The position numbers and the translations under genes were made by a program. From the NCBI GenBank assembly GCA_963800975.1, contig CAWDDB010000012.1, positions 124,001 through 188,000 on the forward strand: 64,000 nt of DNA. Reading direction: 5' to 3'. Below the pieces are notes generated by a model. The model was not told the DNA's origin. It searched no databases and saw nothing but the letters and a program-made list of their open reading frames with translations. Shown here piece after piece: positions 23,360-31,703 of the stretch. The stretch is from JALYGY01 sp963800975 (GTDB lineage: Bacteria; Actinomycetota; Rubrobacteria; Rubrobacterales; Rubrobacteraceae). Position 1 is the stretch's first letter. Every line of letters begins with the position of its first letter.

Positions 23360-24820
23360 CTAACGCTCCAGGTCTGCTTTCTGGCGCAGGATCATGTCCA
23401 GCAACTGCGCGCCGAAGTCCGAGGCGGTCTTGACATCGGATGGTTCGAACGCGACCTCGTTGTGGTACTGCAGCCTGAGGACGTCGCCGCCGGCCGCGTG
23501 GGCTTCGGGGATGATTCCGCCGAAAAAGAACCCGAGGCCGGAGAGGCCGTCGGCGGCGCGGGCCGTGGCCGGGTGCGAGAGCGGGAGGTCCGCGTAGATG
23601 CCCTCCACCCGGTGCTGGCATAACTCCCGCAGCTGCAGACGGATCTCGTCCGTCAGGTCCCGGCCAGGCTCTTCGACGCGCAAAAAGGCGATGTTGTGGT
23701 CGGGCCGGACGACGACGCTCATCCGGGAGGCCGGGAGCACTTCGTCGTCCGGCCCGCTCTCGACGACGCGGCGCAGGTTATGGTGCTCGACGACGCGCAA
23801 AGCGGCCTCCCGGTAGGCGGACGGCGGGTAGATGGGACGGTGGGGCTCTTCGTTCGTGCGCATGTAGACGAGGGCGACGGAACCGCGGCGCCCTGCCCTG
23901 CCCTCTCCGATCTCCTTGTAGGAGACCGAGGCCGGTATGTAGCCGAGCAGGAACCCGGTCTCCCTGGCCCCGAGGCCGAGGTTGCCCTTCTGGCTGTAGG
24001 GGTGGACCGCGGTTGCCTCGCTGTACATGCCGTACATGCCACGCACCGCGCTCTGCTCGGCCATAAAGGTCTTCATCCGGGGGAAGAGGTGGTGCCCGCG
24101 GTAGCTCGGGTGGACGACGGCCTGGCCGCTCTCACCTACCGGCGCGTCGGAGCGGTCGACCATGACGGCGAGATGCCCGGCCAGCTCGCCCTCTGGCGTC
24201 ACGGCGACGCAGGAGCGCATCAGGTCGGCCTCCTGCAGCGCCCTGATCCGGTCGGGGTAGTAGATGTCGTCCCAGTCGTAGCTGTAGCCGTAGGAACGGT
24301 AGACGCAGCGCGAGAGCTCGAAGGACTCCTCTGGTCGCATCATCCGTATCTCCAACGGCGCGTCTTGCGCGGCGGCCGGCGCGGAGGCGGCCTCGCGGTG
24401 CTCCTCTTCCGGTAGCCGGTCCCTGACGTCCGACCGCGCCAACCTCCCCACGAGCTCCACCCGGTTTCCGCGGCGACCGAGGTTCACGAAACGGGCCTCG
24501 CCGAGCGCCTCGCCCTCCCTGAGGCTGGCGTAATCGAAGGGTAGCCCCTGGTCCTCGACCGCGACGACCACCTTGCCGGGACCGGCGATAACGTGGACGT
24601 CGTAGCGGCCGTCGTCGCCGGGCTCGAACGCGCCCTCGATCACGTTGCGGCAGACCTTCTCCACGGCCTGCCGCAGCCGCTCGGCGGGCTCCACGTCGAG
24701 CCCGTACTTGCGGGTCATTTGTTGCACGAAGTCGAGCATGGCCGGAAGGAGCCCCGCGTCGGCGAGGACCGTGATGCTCACGGCGGGCTCCTCCGTTGTC
24801 GGCGCGTCAGCCTGGGCCAT
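23360..24820 (-). CDS. HATPase (RsbW-like) - GNAT acetyltransferase fusion protein
   Basis: 486 residues from the ATG at 24820 (AGGAGG about 9 nt upstream); the open frame extends 81 codons further but without typical coding text. Residues 1-140 resemble an anti-sigma/RsbW-type ATP-binding domain: ERLRQAVEKVCRNVIEGAF is the N-box helix and VVAVEDQGLPFDYASL the G1 box. Residues 170-330 form a GNAT domain (IRMMRPEESFELSRCVYRSYGYSY, then AVVHPSYRGHHLFPRM as acetyl-CoA loop). The remaining C-terminal 150 residues look like a second, degenerate acetyltransferase-like half. Probably a stress or signalling protein that acetylates a target under control of the ATP-binding module; target unknown. Confidence 0.75.
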   Translation of the reverse strand: MAQADAPTTEEPAVSITVLADAGLLPAMLDFVQQMTRKYGLDVEPAERLRQAVEKVCRNVIEGAFEPGDDGRYDVHVIAGPGKVVVAVEDQGLPFDYASLREGEALGEARFVNLGRRGNRVELVGRLARSDVRDRLPEEEHREAASAPAAAQDAPLEIRMMRPEESFELSRCVYRSYGYSYDWDDIYYPDRIRALQEADLMRSCVAVTPEGELAGHLAVMVDRSDAPVGESGQAVVHPSYRGHHLFPRMKTFMAEQSAVRGMYGMYSEATAVHPYSQKGNLGLGARETGFLLGYIPASVSYKEIGEGRAGRRGSVALVYMRTNEEPHRPIYPPSAYREAALRVVEHHNLRRVVESGPDDEVLPASRMSVVVRPDHNIAFLRVEEPGRDLTDEIRLQLRELCQHRVEGIYADLPLSHPATARAADGLSGLGFFFGGIIPEAHAAGGDVLRLQYHNEVAFEPSDVKTASDFGAQLLDMILRQKADLER

Positions 24821-24909
24821 CGAGGTGATCCTCCTCTGCGTCTCGAAGCGGGAACGGGCAGTCCGCATTCTACCCGCGCCTCGACCCAGGCGGGTCGGGA
24901 AGAGCAACG

Positions 24910-24938
24910 TTGACAAACTCCTCGAGGGCGGGTAGAGT
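24910..24938 (+). promoter_or_regulatory. Strong sigma70-type promoter
   Basis: Perfect TTGACA (24910-24915), 17-bp spacer, TAGAGT (24933-24938). The expected start near 24945 is about 35 nt upstream of a 28-codon ORF. It diverges from the HATPase-GNAT gene. Confidence 0.72.
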
Positions 24939-24979
24939 GCTCGGGCCATTGTAAAGTCGCGAAAGGACCAAAGGGACAG

Positions 24980-25066
24980 ATGCACATCGCTATTACGCAC
25001 ATAGGGAACCCGGTTTTCGGGGGAGAGGTGCGTCCCGAGGTCCGCGTGGTCACGATGAGACACTGA
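24980..25066 (+). CDS. 28-codon ORF: small protein or leader peptide
   Basis: Starts MHIAITHIGNPVFGGEV and ends VVTMRH, with AAGGGA five bases before the ATG. It lies between a strong promoter and a Rho-independent-type terminator, so it is very probably transcribed. It has no run of a single amino acid that would mark a classical attenuator. It may be a small protein, a leader controlling the ABC operon at 25222-27116, or an incidental ORF in a small RNA. Confidence 0.45.
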   Translation: MHIAITHIGNPVFGGEVRPEVRVVTMRH

Positions 25067-25095
25067 GCCTTTAGCTCACAACAGTTTCTCAGAGA

Positions 25096-25131
25096 GGCCT
25101 CCGGACACCAGGACCGGGGGCCTAGTCTTTT
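25096..25131 (+). terminator. Rho-independent-type terminator
   Basis: GGCCTCCGG pairs with CCGGGGGCC (one G-U pair) around a 9-base loop and is followed by TAGTCTTTT. It closes the small transcription unit begun at 24910. The rest of 24821-25221 holds the ribosome-binding sites only. Confidence 0.7.
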
Positions 25132-25221
25132 GCTCTACGAGCAACGGTCCCCATCCTTCCCAAAGCGGGCACCACCCCGGGTCAGCGTCGCGGCGAGTGA
25201 AGTAAGAAAGGGAGACCGAAG

Positions 25222-25443
25222 ATGAACGGAAGTTGGCACTACGTTATGGAGGACCGGAGCCTGCGCGGGCAGGACCTCGCCAGGCGGATCTCCGAGCGCG
25301 AGGGGACCGTCCTCCCGCCCAGACGCAGGTCCTCGCTGCGCGCCCGCATGGCGCGCGGGCTCTTCGAGCTGGCGGTGGCCGCCGAGCGGGAGGAGACCTG
25401 GCGGGTCGTCTGGGAGAGGCTGGAAGCGAGGGGCCGGTTGTAG
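25222..25443 (+). CDS. Small hypothetical protein ahead of the ABC transporter
   Basis: 73 residues, ATG after a GGGAGACC-type site. MNGSWHYVMEDRSLRGQDLARRI then a very basic stretch (PPRRRSSLRARMARGLFELA) and an amphipathic C-terminal helix. It is the first gene of an operon with an ABC ATPase 45 bp downstream. The basic, helical make-up could suit a nucleic-acid- or membrane-binding regulator. I recognise no family. Confidence 0.55.
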   Translation: MNGSWHYVMEDRSLRGQDLARRISEREGTVLPPRRRSSLRARMARGLFELAVAAEREETWRVVWERLEARGRL

Positions 25444-25488
25444 GCCGGCCCCCTCGCGAGGCAAGCACAGAATAAGGGAGTTGGCTCT

Positions 25489-26277
25489 ATGAAGGCTTTG
25501 GAGCTACGCGGCGTACAGAAAAGTTTCAAGAAAAAGCGGGGCGAGCTGGTGTGCGCCCTCGACTCCGTCTCGCTCGAGGTCGGGCGGGGCGAGGTGGTCG
25601 GCATCCTCGGGCCGAACGGCAGCGGAAAGAGCACGCTAGTGCGCGTGATCTCGACGCTGGTCGTCCCGGACGCGGGCACGGTCGAGGTCTTCGGCGTTGA
25701 CGCCATACGGCACCCGAAAAGGGTGCAGCGGAACATGAACCGGGTCAGCGTCGAGGCGAGCTTCTTCAAGAAGATGTCGGCGATGGAGAACCTGCTCTAC
25801 GGGGCGAAGCTCTACGGCGTAACGGCTGGCGAGGCGCGCCCGAGGATAAAGGAGATCTTCGACAACATCGGCTTCGCCCACAAGCGGGCGCTGGAGCCGA
25901 TGGAGCACCTCTCCCGCGGCATGCAGCAGAAAGTGGCGCTCGCGCGGGCGCTCCTGACCAGCCCGATGCTGATGCTGCTCGACGAGCCGACCACCGGCCT
26001 CGACCCGAGGAGCAAGAAGGACGTGCAGGGCTTTATCAGGCGCATAAGGGAGGCGCACGACTCGTCGATCCTGCTCTGCACGCACGACATGGGCGAGGCC
26101 GAGGAGCTCTGCGACCGCGTCGGCATCATGATGGACGGGAGAATCCTGGCGCTCGAGAAACCCGACGACCTCAAGCGTCGCTTCGCGAAGAACGGCCGCG
26201 TCCCCTCTCTGGAGGAGACGTTCATGGCCGCGACCGGCTACTCCGTCGAGGAGGCGTCGGCGGAAGGAGAAGGCTGA
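25489..26277 (+). CDS. ABC transporter ATP-binding protein (ABC-2 type exporter)
   Basis: 262 residues. Walker A is LGPNGSGKST near residue 44, the signature is LSRGMQQKVALARAL near residue 142 (an SRGMxQK variant), Walker B is LMLLDEPTTGLD near residue 162, and the switch His is in LCTHDMGEAEELCDRV. The C-terminal SLEETFMAATGY is usual for drug- or polysaccharide-export ATPases. It pairs with the permease whose start overlaps its stop. The cargo may be a lipid, drug or antibiotic-like compound. Confidence 0.93.
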   Translation: MKALELRGVQKSFKKKRGELVCALDSVSLEVGRGEVVGILGPNGSGKSTLVRVISTLVVPDAGTVEVFGVDAIRHPKRVQRNMNRVSVEASFFKKMSAMENLLYGAKLYGVTAGEARPRIKEIFDNIGFAHKRALEPMEHLSRGMQQKVALARALLTSPMLMLLDEPTTGLDPRSKKDVQGFIRRIREAHDSSILLCTHDMGEAEELCDRVGIMMDGRILALEKPDDLKRRFAKNGRVPSLEETFMAATGYSVEEASAEGEG

Positions 26278-27116
26278 TGAACAACGTGACCAAGCCCCTG
26301 TGGCTCACCGAGCTGGTGGCCGTCTGGGGCTACGTACAACGGAACTACTTCCTCACCAAGCGGTACCTGATGTGGGAGATCGTCTGGCTCGTCTACGTCA
26401 CGGTGAACGCCATGGCGATCACGTTTATCGGGGCGGGATCGGAGGAGTTCGGTGGGACCGGGATGGACATCGAGCGCTACATGACGTACCTGCTCGTCGG
26501 CGCCCTGCTCTGGAACTACCTCTCGATGCTCTTCGACGTCCTCTCGGAGACGGTGAGCTGGGAGCGCTGGGAGGGGACCATCGAGTACACGTTCATGAGC
26601 CCGTCCAGCAGGACCACACACCTGCTCGGCATGGGCCTCTACGCCGTACTCTACGGCATCCTGCAGACGGCGCTCACCCTGGGCGTGTGCGCGGTGTTCT
26701 TCGACCTCGACCTCTCGAACGCCAACTACCTGGGGGCGCTCATGGTGCTCGCCGTCGCCAGCGTCTCGCTCGTGGGCTTCGGCATCGTTGCCGCCGTGCT
26801 GCCGCTCCTCTCGCCCGAGAAGGGCCAGCAGGTCAGCTACATAATCGCCTCCGTCCTGCTGCTCGTCTCCGGCGTCTACTACGACGTGAGCGTGCTCCCC
26901 GGCTGGATGCAGGCGATCGCCACCGTCTCGCCCGTCACCTACGCCCTCGAAGGTGCCCGCGCGGCGCTGCAGGAAGGCGCCAGCGTGGCCGAGCTCTGGG
27001 AGAGCATCCGGATGCTGCTCGTCATGGGCGCCGTCTTCGTACCGCTCGGGCTCTTCGTCTTCCGCCTCGGCGAGCGCTACGCCAAGCGCACCGGCAAGCT
27101 CAAAAGGAGTGGCTAG
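26277..27116 (+). CDS. ABC-2 type transporter permease
   Basis: 279 residues with about six membrane helices and an N-terminal cytoplasmic amphipathic segment (VWGYVQRNYFLTKRYLMWE). The conserved loop near EGTIEYTFMSPSS and the segment ISPVTYALEGAR-like VSPVTYALEGARAAL near residue 220 are typical of ABC-2 membrane proteins. It starts at the last base of the ATPase gene, so the two are coupled. It would form the export pore as a homodimer. Confidence 0.9.
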   Translation: MNNVTKPLWLTELVAVWGYVQRNYFLTKRYLMWEIVWLVYVTVNAMAITFIGAGSEEFGGTGMDIERYMTYLLVGALLWNYLSMLFDVLSETVSWERWEGTIEYTFMSPSSRTTHLLGMGLYAVLYGILQTALTLGVCAVFFDLDLSNANYLGALMVLAVASVSLVGFGIVAAVLPLLSPEKGQQVSYIIASVLLLVSGVYYDVSVLPGWMQAIATVSPVTYALEGARAALQEGASVAELWESIRMLLVMGAVFVPLGLFVFRLGERYAKRTGKLKRSG

Positions 27117-27131
27117 AAGGCCTCGGATCTC

Positions 27132-27166
27132 AGGCTACAGGTTTCTTTTTCTGAAGCCTGTAGCCT
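27132..27166. terminator. Strong hairpin between convergent genes
   Basis: The 13-bp arms 27132-27144 and 27154-27166 pair throughout, with one G-T wobble, around the loop CTTTTTCTG. It overlaps the stop of the Uma2 remnant and follows the permease stop by 15 bp, so it can serve both strands. Parts of the right arm (CTGAAGCCTATTCC-like) recur at 27470-27483, pointing to an intergenic repeat family. Confidence 0.6.
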
Positions 27167-27410
27167 ATTCCAAGCCCTCGTAGGTCTCATCCAGGGTGAG
27201 CCGGGTTTCGGGACAGGGGACGGAGAAACGGCCTTCGTCCACGTGATCCGCCCGTCGCCAGACTCCGTCCTCGCCGCGAAAGTGGCGCTCGACCCACCTC
27301 CGGTCCTGGGAGACGATAAGGTAGGCCTCGAGGCCGAGCATCCGCTTGTAGGCCGCGAGCTTCTCGCGCCGGTCCGTCGTCTCGGTACTGGAAGCGACGA
27401 CCTCCGCCAT
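27165..27410 (-). pseudogene. C-terminal fragment of a Uma2/DUF820 family putative nuclease
   Basis: About 81 residues: EVVASSTETTDRREKLAAYK, then MLGLEAYLIVSQDRRWVE and CPETRLTLDETYEGLE. Full Uma2 proteins are about 190 residues; the first 100, including the beginning of the PD-(D/E)XK core, are missing. The upstream sequence stays open but no longer resembles the family. The first ATG (27410) lies at the truncation point without a ribosome-binding site, so I read it as a decayed gene. Such genes often occur as multicopy families in actinobacteria. Confidence 0.65.
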
Positions 27411-27513
27411 GTACCCAGTATGACGAACCTCGCCAGGACCAAAACAGCCGAAACCCGAAGCCCGACTCCTGAAGCCTATTCCCGGCGGACCCGACCGGTC
27501 CGCTACTGCGGCG

Positions 27514-27708
27514 CTAACACGGACATCGGCTGCCAGGGTTATTGTACTTCTCGTCCTGGCGGTGTCGGTAGAACTCCCCGCGGCTCATCGGCGGTTTCTC
27601 CGGGTGGGTCGCCTCGTGGACCAGCAGGTACCGGTCGTAGGCGTTCTCGCCGGAGATCTCCTTCAAGTAATCCCACGCGTAGCGCAGGGGTTCGAGAATG
27701 GCTCTCAT
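27514..27708 (-). CDS. YbdD/YjiX family small protein
   Basis: 64 residues: YLKEISGENAYDRYLLVHEATHPEKPPMSRGEFYRHRQDEKY is the conserved core of YbdD/YjiX proteins, ending in a short Cys-containing tail (RCPC). These proteins are almost always encoded directly after CstA-family transporters, as here (6 bp downstream of the stop). They are thought to modulate or stabilise the transporter; the molecular role is not known. Confidence 0.88.
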   Translation of the reverse strand: MRAILEPLRYAWDYLKEISGENAYDRYLLVHEATHPEKPPMSRGEFYRHRQDEKYNNPGSRCPC

Positions 27709-27714
27709 CCTCCC

Positions 27715-29826
27715 CTAGCTCCTCGCCCCGACGGGCTCGCGCTCGATCTCGTTGCCCTCGGAATCGAGGTTCGACTCCTGCCAGGGCGCCTCGCTCAGCT
27801 CCGGCTCCTTCGTGCCCCGGATCAGGCCGAACCACACGCGGGCGGCGTCCAGGATCACGATGATGATCGCCAGCGCGAAAAGGATGGTGAGGATACCGTC
27901 GATCGTCGAGTTGGTGATGATCTGCTGCACGTCGGCGGCGTTCGTGGCGTTGCCGTAAAGCTCGCCGTTGTTCGCCGCCTCGACGGCCGCGCTCCTCTGG
28001 GCAAAGAAGCCGAGGATGGGGTCTGGGGAGAAGATCTTCTGGTAGCTGGCCGTTAGCGTCACCGAGGCGTCCCACGCGAGGGGCAAGGCCGTCACCCACG
28101 CGTACCTGAGCTTGCCCATCTTGATCAGGATGGTGGTGGCGACGGTTAGCGCAACGGCTGCGAGGAGCTGGTTGGCTATCCCGAAGAGCGGGAAGAGCGT
28201 GTAGATGCCGCCCTGCGGGTCATTCACGCCGGCGTACAGGAAGTACCCCCAGGCCATGACTATGAGGGCGCTGGCGATGATGTTGCCAGGCAACCAGGAG
28301 GTGCGGGCGAACGGACGCCACACGTTGCCGACGAGGTCCTGGATCATGAACCGGCCGACCCTCGTCCCGGCGTCGACCGTGGTCAGGATGAACAACGCTT
28401 CGAACATGATGGCAAAGTGGTACCAGAACGCCTGCAACGCGGTGCCGCCGATAACGGCGGAGAAGATCGCCGATATGCCGACCGCGAGCGTCGGCGCGCC
28501 GCCGGTACGCCCGATGATGCTCTCCTCGCCCACGTTCTGCGCGGTCTGTTGCAGCGTCTCGGGGGAGACCGAGAAGCCGAAGCCGCTTACCGCCTGGGAG
28601 GCGGACTGCACGGTGTCGCCGAGGACCGTGGCCGGCGCGTTCATCGCGAAGTAGATGCCCGGGTCGAGGGTGGTCGCGGCGATCATGGCCATGACGGCGA
28701 CGAAAGACTCCATGAGCATCGCCCCGTAGCCGATCACGCGCACCTGCGACTCTTTCTGTATGAGCTTGGGCGTGGTCCCCGACGCGATGAGCGAGTGGAA
28801 GCCCGAGAGCGCCCCGCACGCTATCGTGATGAACACGAATGGGAAGAGCGCGCCCGCGAAGACCGGGCCCTCGCCGTTGTAAGCGAACTCCGTGACCCTT
28901 GGCATCTGTATCGGCGGCAGGGTGAGCGCGATGCCGACGGCCAGCAGCAGGATGGTCCCGATCTTCATGAAGGTCGAGAGGTAATCTCGCGGCGCAAGGA
29001 GCACCCACACCGGAAGCACCGAGGCTATAAAGCCGTACGCAATGAGGGCGAAGGTGAGCTGGTTTGCGCTGAAGGTCCACGCTTCGGCGTACTGCGAGGA
29101 CTCGGAGATCCAACCGCCACCGAAGATCGCCAGTATCAACAGCCCAACACCAATGATCGAGACCTCGAGCACCCGCCCTGGCCGCAAGAACCGCAGGTAA
29201 ACCCCCATGAGGATGGCGATCGGGATGGTCATCGCGATGGAGAAGGAGCCCCACGGTGACTCTGCGAGCGCGAGGACCACGACGAGGGCTAGCACGGCGA
29301 GCAAGATGACCATGATCGAGAGCACCGCGACTAGCGCCGCCGCCCCTCCGATCGGCCCGATCTCCTCCCGCGCCATCTGGCCTAAAGACTTGCCGTCGCG
29401 CCGCATCGAGAAGAAGAGGATCGTCATGTCCTGAACCGCGCCGGCCAGGATGACTCCGACGATGATCCAGACGGTCCCGGGCAGGAAACCCATCTGAGCC
29501 GCGAGAACCGGCCCGACCAGGGGGCCCGCGCCCGCTATGGCAGCGAAGTGGTGCCCGAAGAGCACCCGCTTGTCCATCGGCTCGAAGTCGCGTCCGTTGT
29601 TGAGCCGCTCGGCGGGGGTGGCCCGCGAGTCGTCGGTCTCGAGCACCTTGTTCTGGATAAAGCGGGCGTAGAACCTGTAGGCTATCGCGTAGGAGGCTAT
29701 CGCCGCGAAGAGCAGCCACCCGGCGTTTACCGTCTCCCCGCGGCCGAGCGCCAGCATCCCCCAGCACACGGCCCCAACGATGGCGACGAGTACCCAGACG
29801 CCGTACCGGCCGAGACGGTTCCCCAT
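27715..29826 (-). CDS. cstA: CstA family carbon starvation protein / pyruvate transporter
   Basis: 703 residues with about 16-18 membrane helices, matching CstA/BtsT. NNGRDFEPMDKRVLFGHHFAAIAGAGPLVGPVLAAQMG near residue 75 is the hallmark motif of the family, and GALSGFHSLIASGTTPKLI another. E. coli members import pyruvate or peptides under nutrient limitation. AGGAGGG precedes the ATG, and a YbdD-like gene follows 6 bp downstream. A weak TAGCAT -10-like element lies about 50 bp upstream on the minus strand. Confidence 0.94.
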   Translation of the reverse strand: MGNRLGRYGVWVLVAIVGAVCWGMLALGRGETVNAGWLLFAAIASYAIAYRFYARFIQNKVLETDDSRATPAERLNNGRDFEPMDKRVLFGHHFAAIAGAGPLVGPVLAAQMGFLPGTVWIIVGVILAGAVQDMTILFFSMRRDGKSLGQMAREEIGPIGGAAALVAVLSIMVILLAVLALVVVLALAESPWGSFSIAMTIPIAILMGVYLRFLRPGRVLEVSIIGVGLLILAIFGGGWISESSQYAEAWTFSANQLTFALIAYGFIASVLPVWVLLAPRDYLSTFMKIGTILLLAVGIALTLPPIQMPRVTEFAYNGEGPVFAGALFPFVFITIACGALSGFHSLIASGTTPKLIQKESQVRVIGYGAMLMESFVAVMAMIAATTLDPGIYFAMNAPATVLGDTVQSASQAVSGFGFSVSPETLQQTAQNVGEESIIGRTGGAPTLAVGISAIFSAVIGGTALQAFWYHFAIMFEALFILTTVDAGTRVGRFMIQDLVGNVWRPFARTSWLPGNIIASALIVMAWGYFLYAGVNDPQGGIYTLFPLFGIANQLLAAVALTVATTILIKMGKLRYAWVTALPLAWDASVTLTASYQKIFSPDPILGFFAQRSAAVEAANNGELYGNATNAADVQQIITNSTIDGILTILFALAIIIVILDAARVWFGLIRGTKEPELSEAPWQESNLDSEGNEIEREPVGARS

Positions 29827-30061
29827 AAAACCCTCCTACCTTCCCCTGAGCTTTCCTGAAGCTTCGAGAAGCATGCTAGCACAACGAATTACCGTATTGC
29901 ATGGAGCAGAACGGGCCACGAGAAACGGGTCATATTCCTTTGAACACGCGCAGTTTACGTTCAGGGTCTTCCCCTTCCGCCACAACCTCGACCGCCGCAA
30001 CGCTCGGGGCAGCCTACCGGTAGAAATACCCTGATGGCAGCTTGCGTAATCCGCGGTTCTA

Positions 30062-30649
30062 TCAGCCTCCGCGGGTCTTCAGGTGGGCGAGCAGCAGACG
30101 AAACTGGGAATCGGGATCTTCGAGGCCCTTGGATTCCTCGGCGTGCCCGGCAAGCGCCAGGTCCACGGCCCCGTGGCTGGTCGCGTACATGAGCGCGGCC
30201 AGCTTTACGGGATCCCCCGCCGGCAACTCGCCCGCTTCCTGGCAATCCACGATGGCCCCGACGAACCGCTCGTAGATGGCGTGGGCCGCCTCGTGCACCT
30301 CAGGATGCTTGCTGCCCTGCATCCTCTCCCCGAACATCAGGCGGTAACGGTGCGGGCTGGCCAGCGCGAAGCGCGCGTATGCCGACCCGATCTCCTGCAA
30401 GCGAGAGATCGGATCCTCACCCACCCCACCCTCGGCCTCGAACATCTCCCGCCCGAGACGATCGAAGTAGCCAGCCGCGAGTACGGACAACAACTCCTCC
30501 TTGTCCGCGAAGTGCTTGTACGGTGCCTGTCTGGATACCCCAGCCCGCTCCCCAACTGCCCGCAGCGTCACCGTCCCTATGCCACCGTCCTCAAGCAGCC
30601 CCGCAGCAGCCCCGAGCAGCGCCGACCTCGTGTCCGTGCTCCCTCGCAT
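30062..30649 (-). CDS. TetR family transcriptional regulator
   Basis: 195 residues starting MRGSTDTRSALLGAAAGLL. The helix-turn-helix is GTVTLRAVGERAGVSRQAPYKHFADKEELLSVL (residues 26-58). The C-terminal domain (SPHRYRLMFGERMQ, AHAIYERF) is of the TetR_C_33/WHG-like class that binds hydrophobic ligands. I place the start at 30649, not the first ATG at 30688, because a TAATCT -10 element at 30665-30660 implies a leaderless transcript. It is divergent from an SDR gene, with two identical palindromes between them. Confidence 0.9.
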   Translation of the reverse strand: MRGSTDTRSALLGAAAGLLEDGGIGTVTLRAVGERAGVSRQAPYKHFADKEELLSVLAAGYFDRLGREMFEAEGGVGEDPISRLQEIGSAYARFALASPHRYRLMFGERMQGSKHPEVHEAAHAIYERFVGAIVDCQEAGELPAGDPVKLAALMYATSHGAVDLALAGHAEESKGLEDPDSQFRLLLAHLKTRGG

Positions 30650-30659
30650 CTCAACCAAG

Positions 30660-30722
30660 AGATTACAGAAGAAGGTTGACAACGTCAACTTCAGCGACTA
30701 TGGTTCGGTTGACAACGTCAAC
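30660..30722. promoter_or_regulatory. Divergent promoters with twin TetR operators
   Basis: The 15-bp palindrome GTTGACAACGTCAAC occurs twice, at 30675-30689 and 30708-30722, centres 33 bp apart (about three helical turns). Site 1 holds the plus-strand -35 (TTGACA, 17-bp spacer, TATGGT at 30699-30704) and the minus-strand -35 (TTGACG, 17-bp spacer, TAATCT at 30665-30660); site 2 covers the plus-strand start. Binding would repress both genes. Confidence 0.75.
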
Positions 30723-30841
30723 CAGACGCCGGTTCGAGGCGGGTTGAGGGCTAGGGCTCTAGCCGAGGGGCTCTGGCGGGTCGGCATCGAGGCTTGTGGG
30801 CTGACGGCGCAGGACCGAGAAAACGGGAAAGGAGATCGGGC

Positions 30842-31684
30842 ATGAAATCCATCGTCATAACCGGCGTATCTTCGGGGATCGGCTACGGCGCGGCTAAAGA
30901 GTTCGTGCGCCACGGTTACCGGGTCTTCGGGAGCGTGCGCAAGGAGGAGGACGCGGGGAGGCTCTCGGCGGAGCTCGGTTCCGGCTTTACCCCGCTCGTC
31001 TTCGACGTCACGGACCGGGAGGCCGTGCTCGCGGGTGCGGAGGAGGTGGGGGAGGCCGTAGGCGAGGTTGGGCTGGTAGGTCTCGTGAACAACGCCGGCA
31101 CGGCCATCGGGGGCCCGCTCATGCTGCAGCCTCTGGAGGAGGTGCGGACGCACTTCGAGATCAACGTGTTGGGTTTGGTGTCGGTAACTCAGGCATTCCT
31201 GCCTTTGCTGGGGGCGAAGAAGCCTCGGACGCGCGCGCCGGGGAAGATACTCAACATAAGCTCTACGGGCGGCAAGGTAGCCATGCCCTTTATCGGGGCC
31301 TACGCGGGTACCAAGCACGCCGTCGAGGGCATCTCGGATTCCCTCAGGAGGGAGTTGATCCCTTACGGCATCGACGTCATCGTCGTCGAGCCCGGTGCGG
31401 TGAGGACAGAGATCTGGGGCAAGGGCGCCTCGCAGATCGGGAGGTACGCCGACACCGACTACGCAGAATCCGTCTCCAATTTCGGCGAGTACGCTCAGAG
31501 GCTCGCCAAGGACGGGTTCACTTCGGAGGAGTTAGGCCGGTTCATCCACGGGGTCTTCGAGAAGAGGAGGCCGAGGACAAGGTACGCGTTCGTGCCAGGC
31601 AAGTTAGCCCACTTCACGGTTCCGAGGCTCCTGCCGGACCGGTGGCTGGACCGGCTCGTCGCGAGGAACGTGGGTCTCACCTGA
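30842..31684 (+). CDS. SDR family NAD(P)-dependent oxidoreductase
   Basis: 280 residues, ATG after AAAGGAGA. The cofactor loop is TGVSSGIGYGAAKEF, NNAGTA is the structural NNAG motif, Ser in LNISSTGGK and YAGTK form the catalytic S-Y-K triad, and PGAVRTEIW follows. It reduces or oxidises small alcohols, ketones or lipids. Being divergent from and presumably repressed by the TetR protein, it is likely induced by its own substrate or a toxic aldehyde/ketone. Confidence 0.93.
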   Translation: MKSIVITGVSSGIGYGAAKEFVRHGYRVFGSVRKEEDAGRLSAELGSGFTPLVFDVTDREAVLAGAEEVGEAVGEVGLVGLVNNAGTAIGGPLMLQPLEEVRTHFEINVLGLVSVTQAFLPLLGAKKPRTRAPGKILNISSTGGKVAMPFIGAYAGTKHAVEGISDSLRRELIPYGIDVIVVEPGAVRTEIWGKGASQIGRYADTDYAESVSNFGEYAQRLAKDGFTSEELGRFIHGVFEKRRPRTRYAFVPGKLAHFTVPRLLPDRWLDRLVARNVGLT

Positions 31685-31703
31685 GGCGGCCGGTTTTCGG
31701 TTG

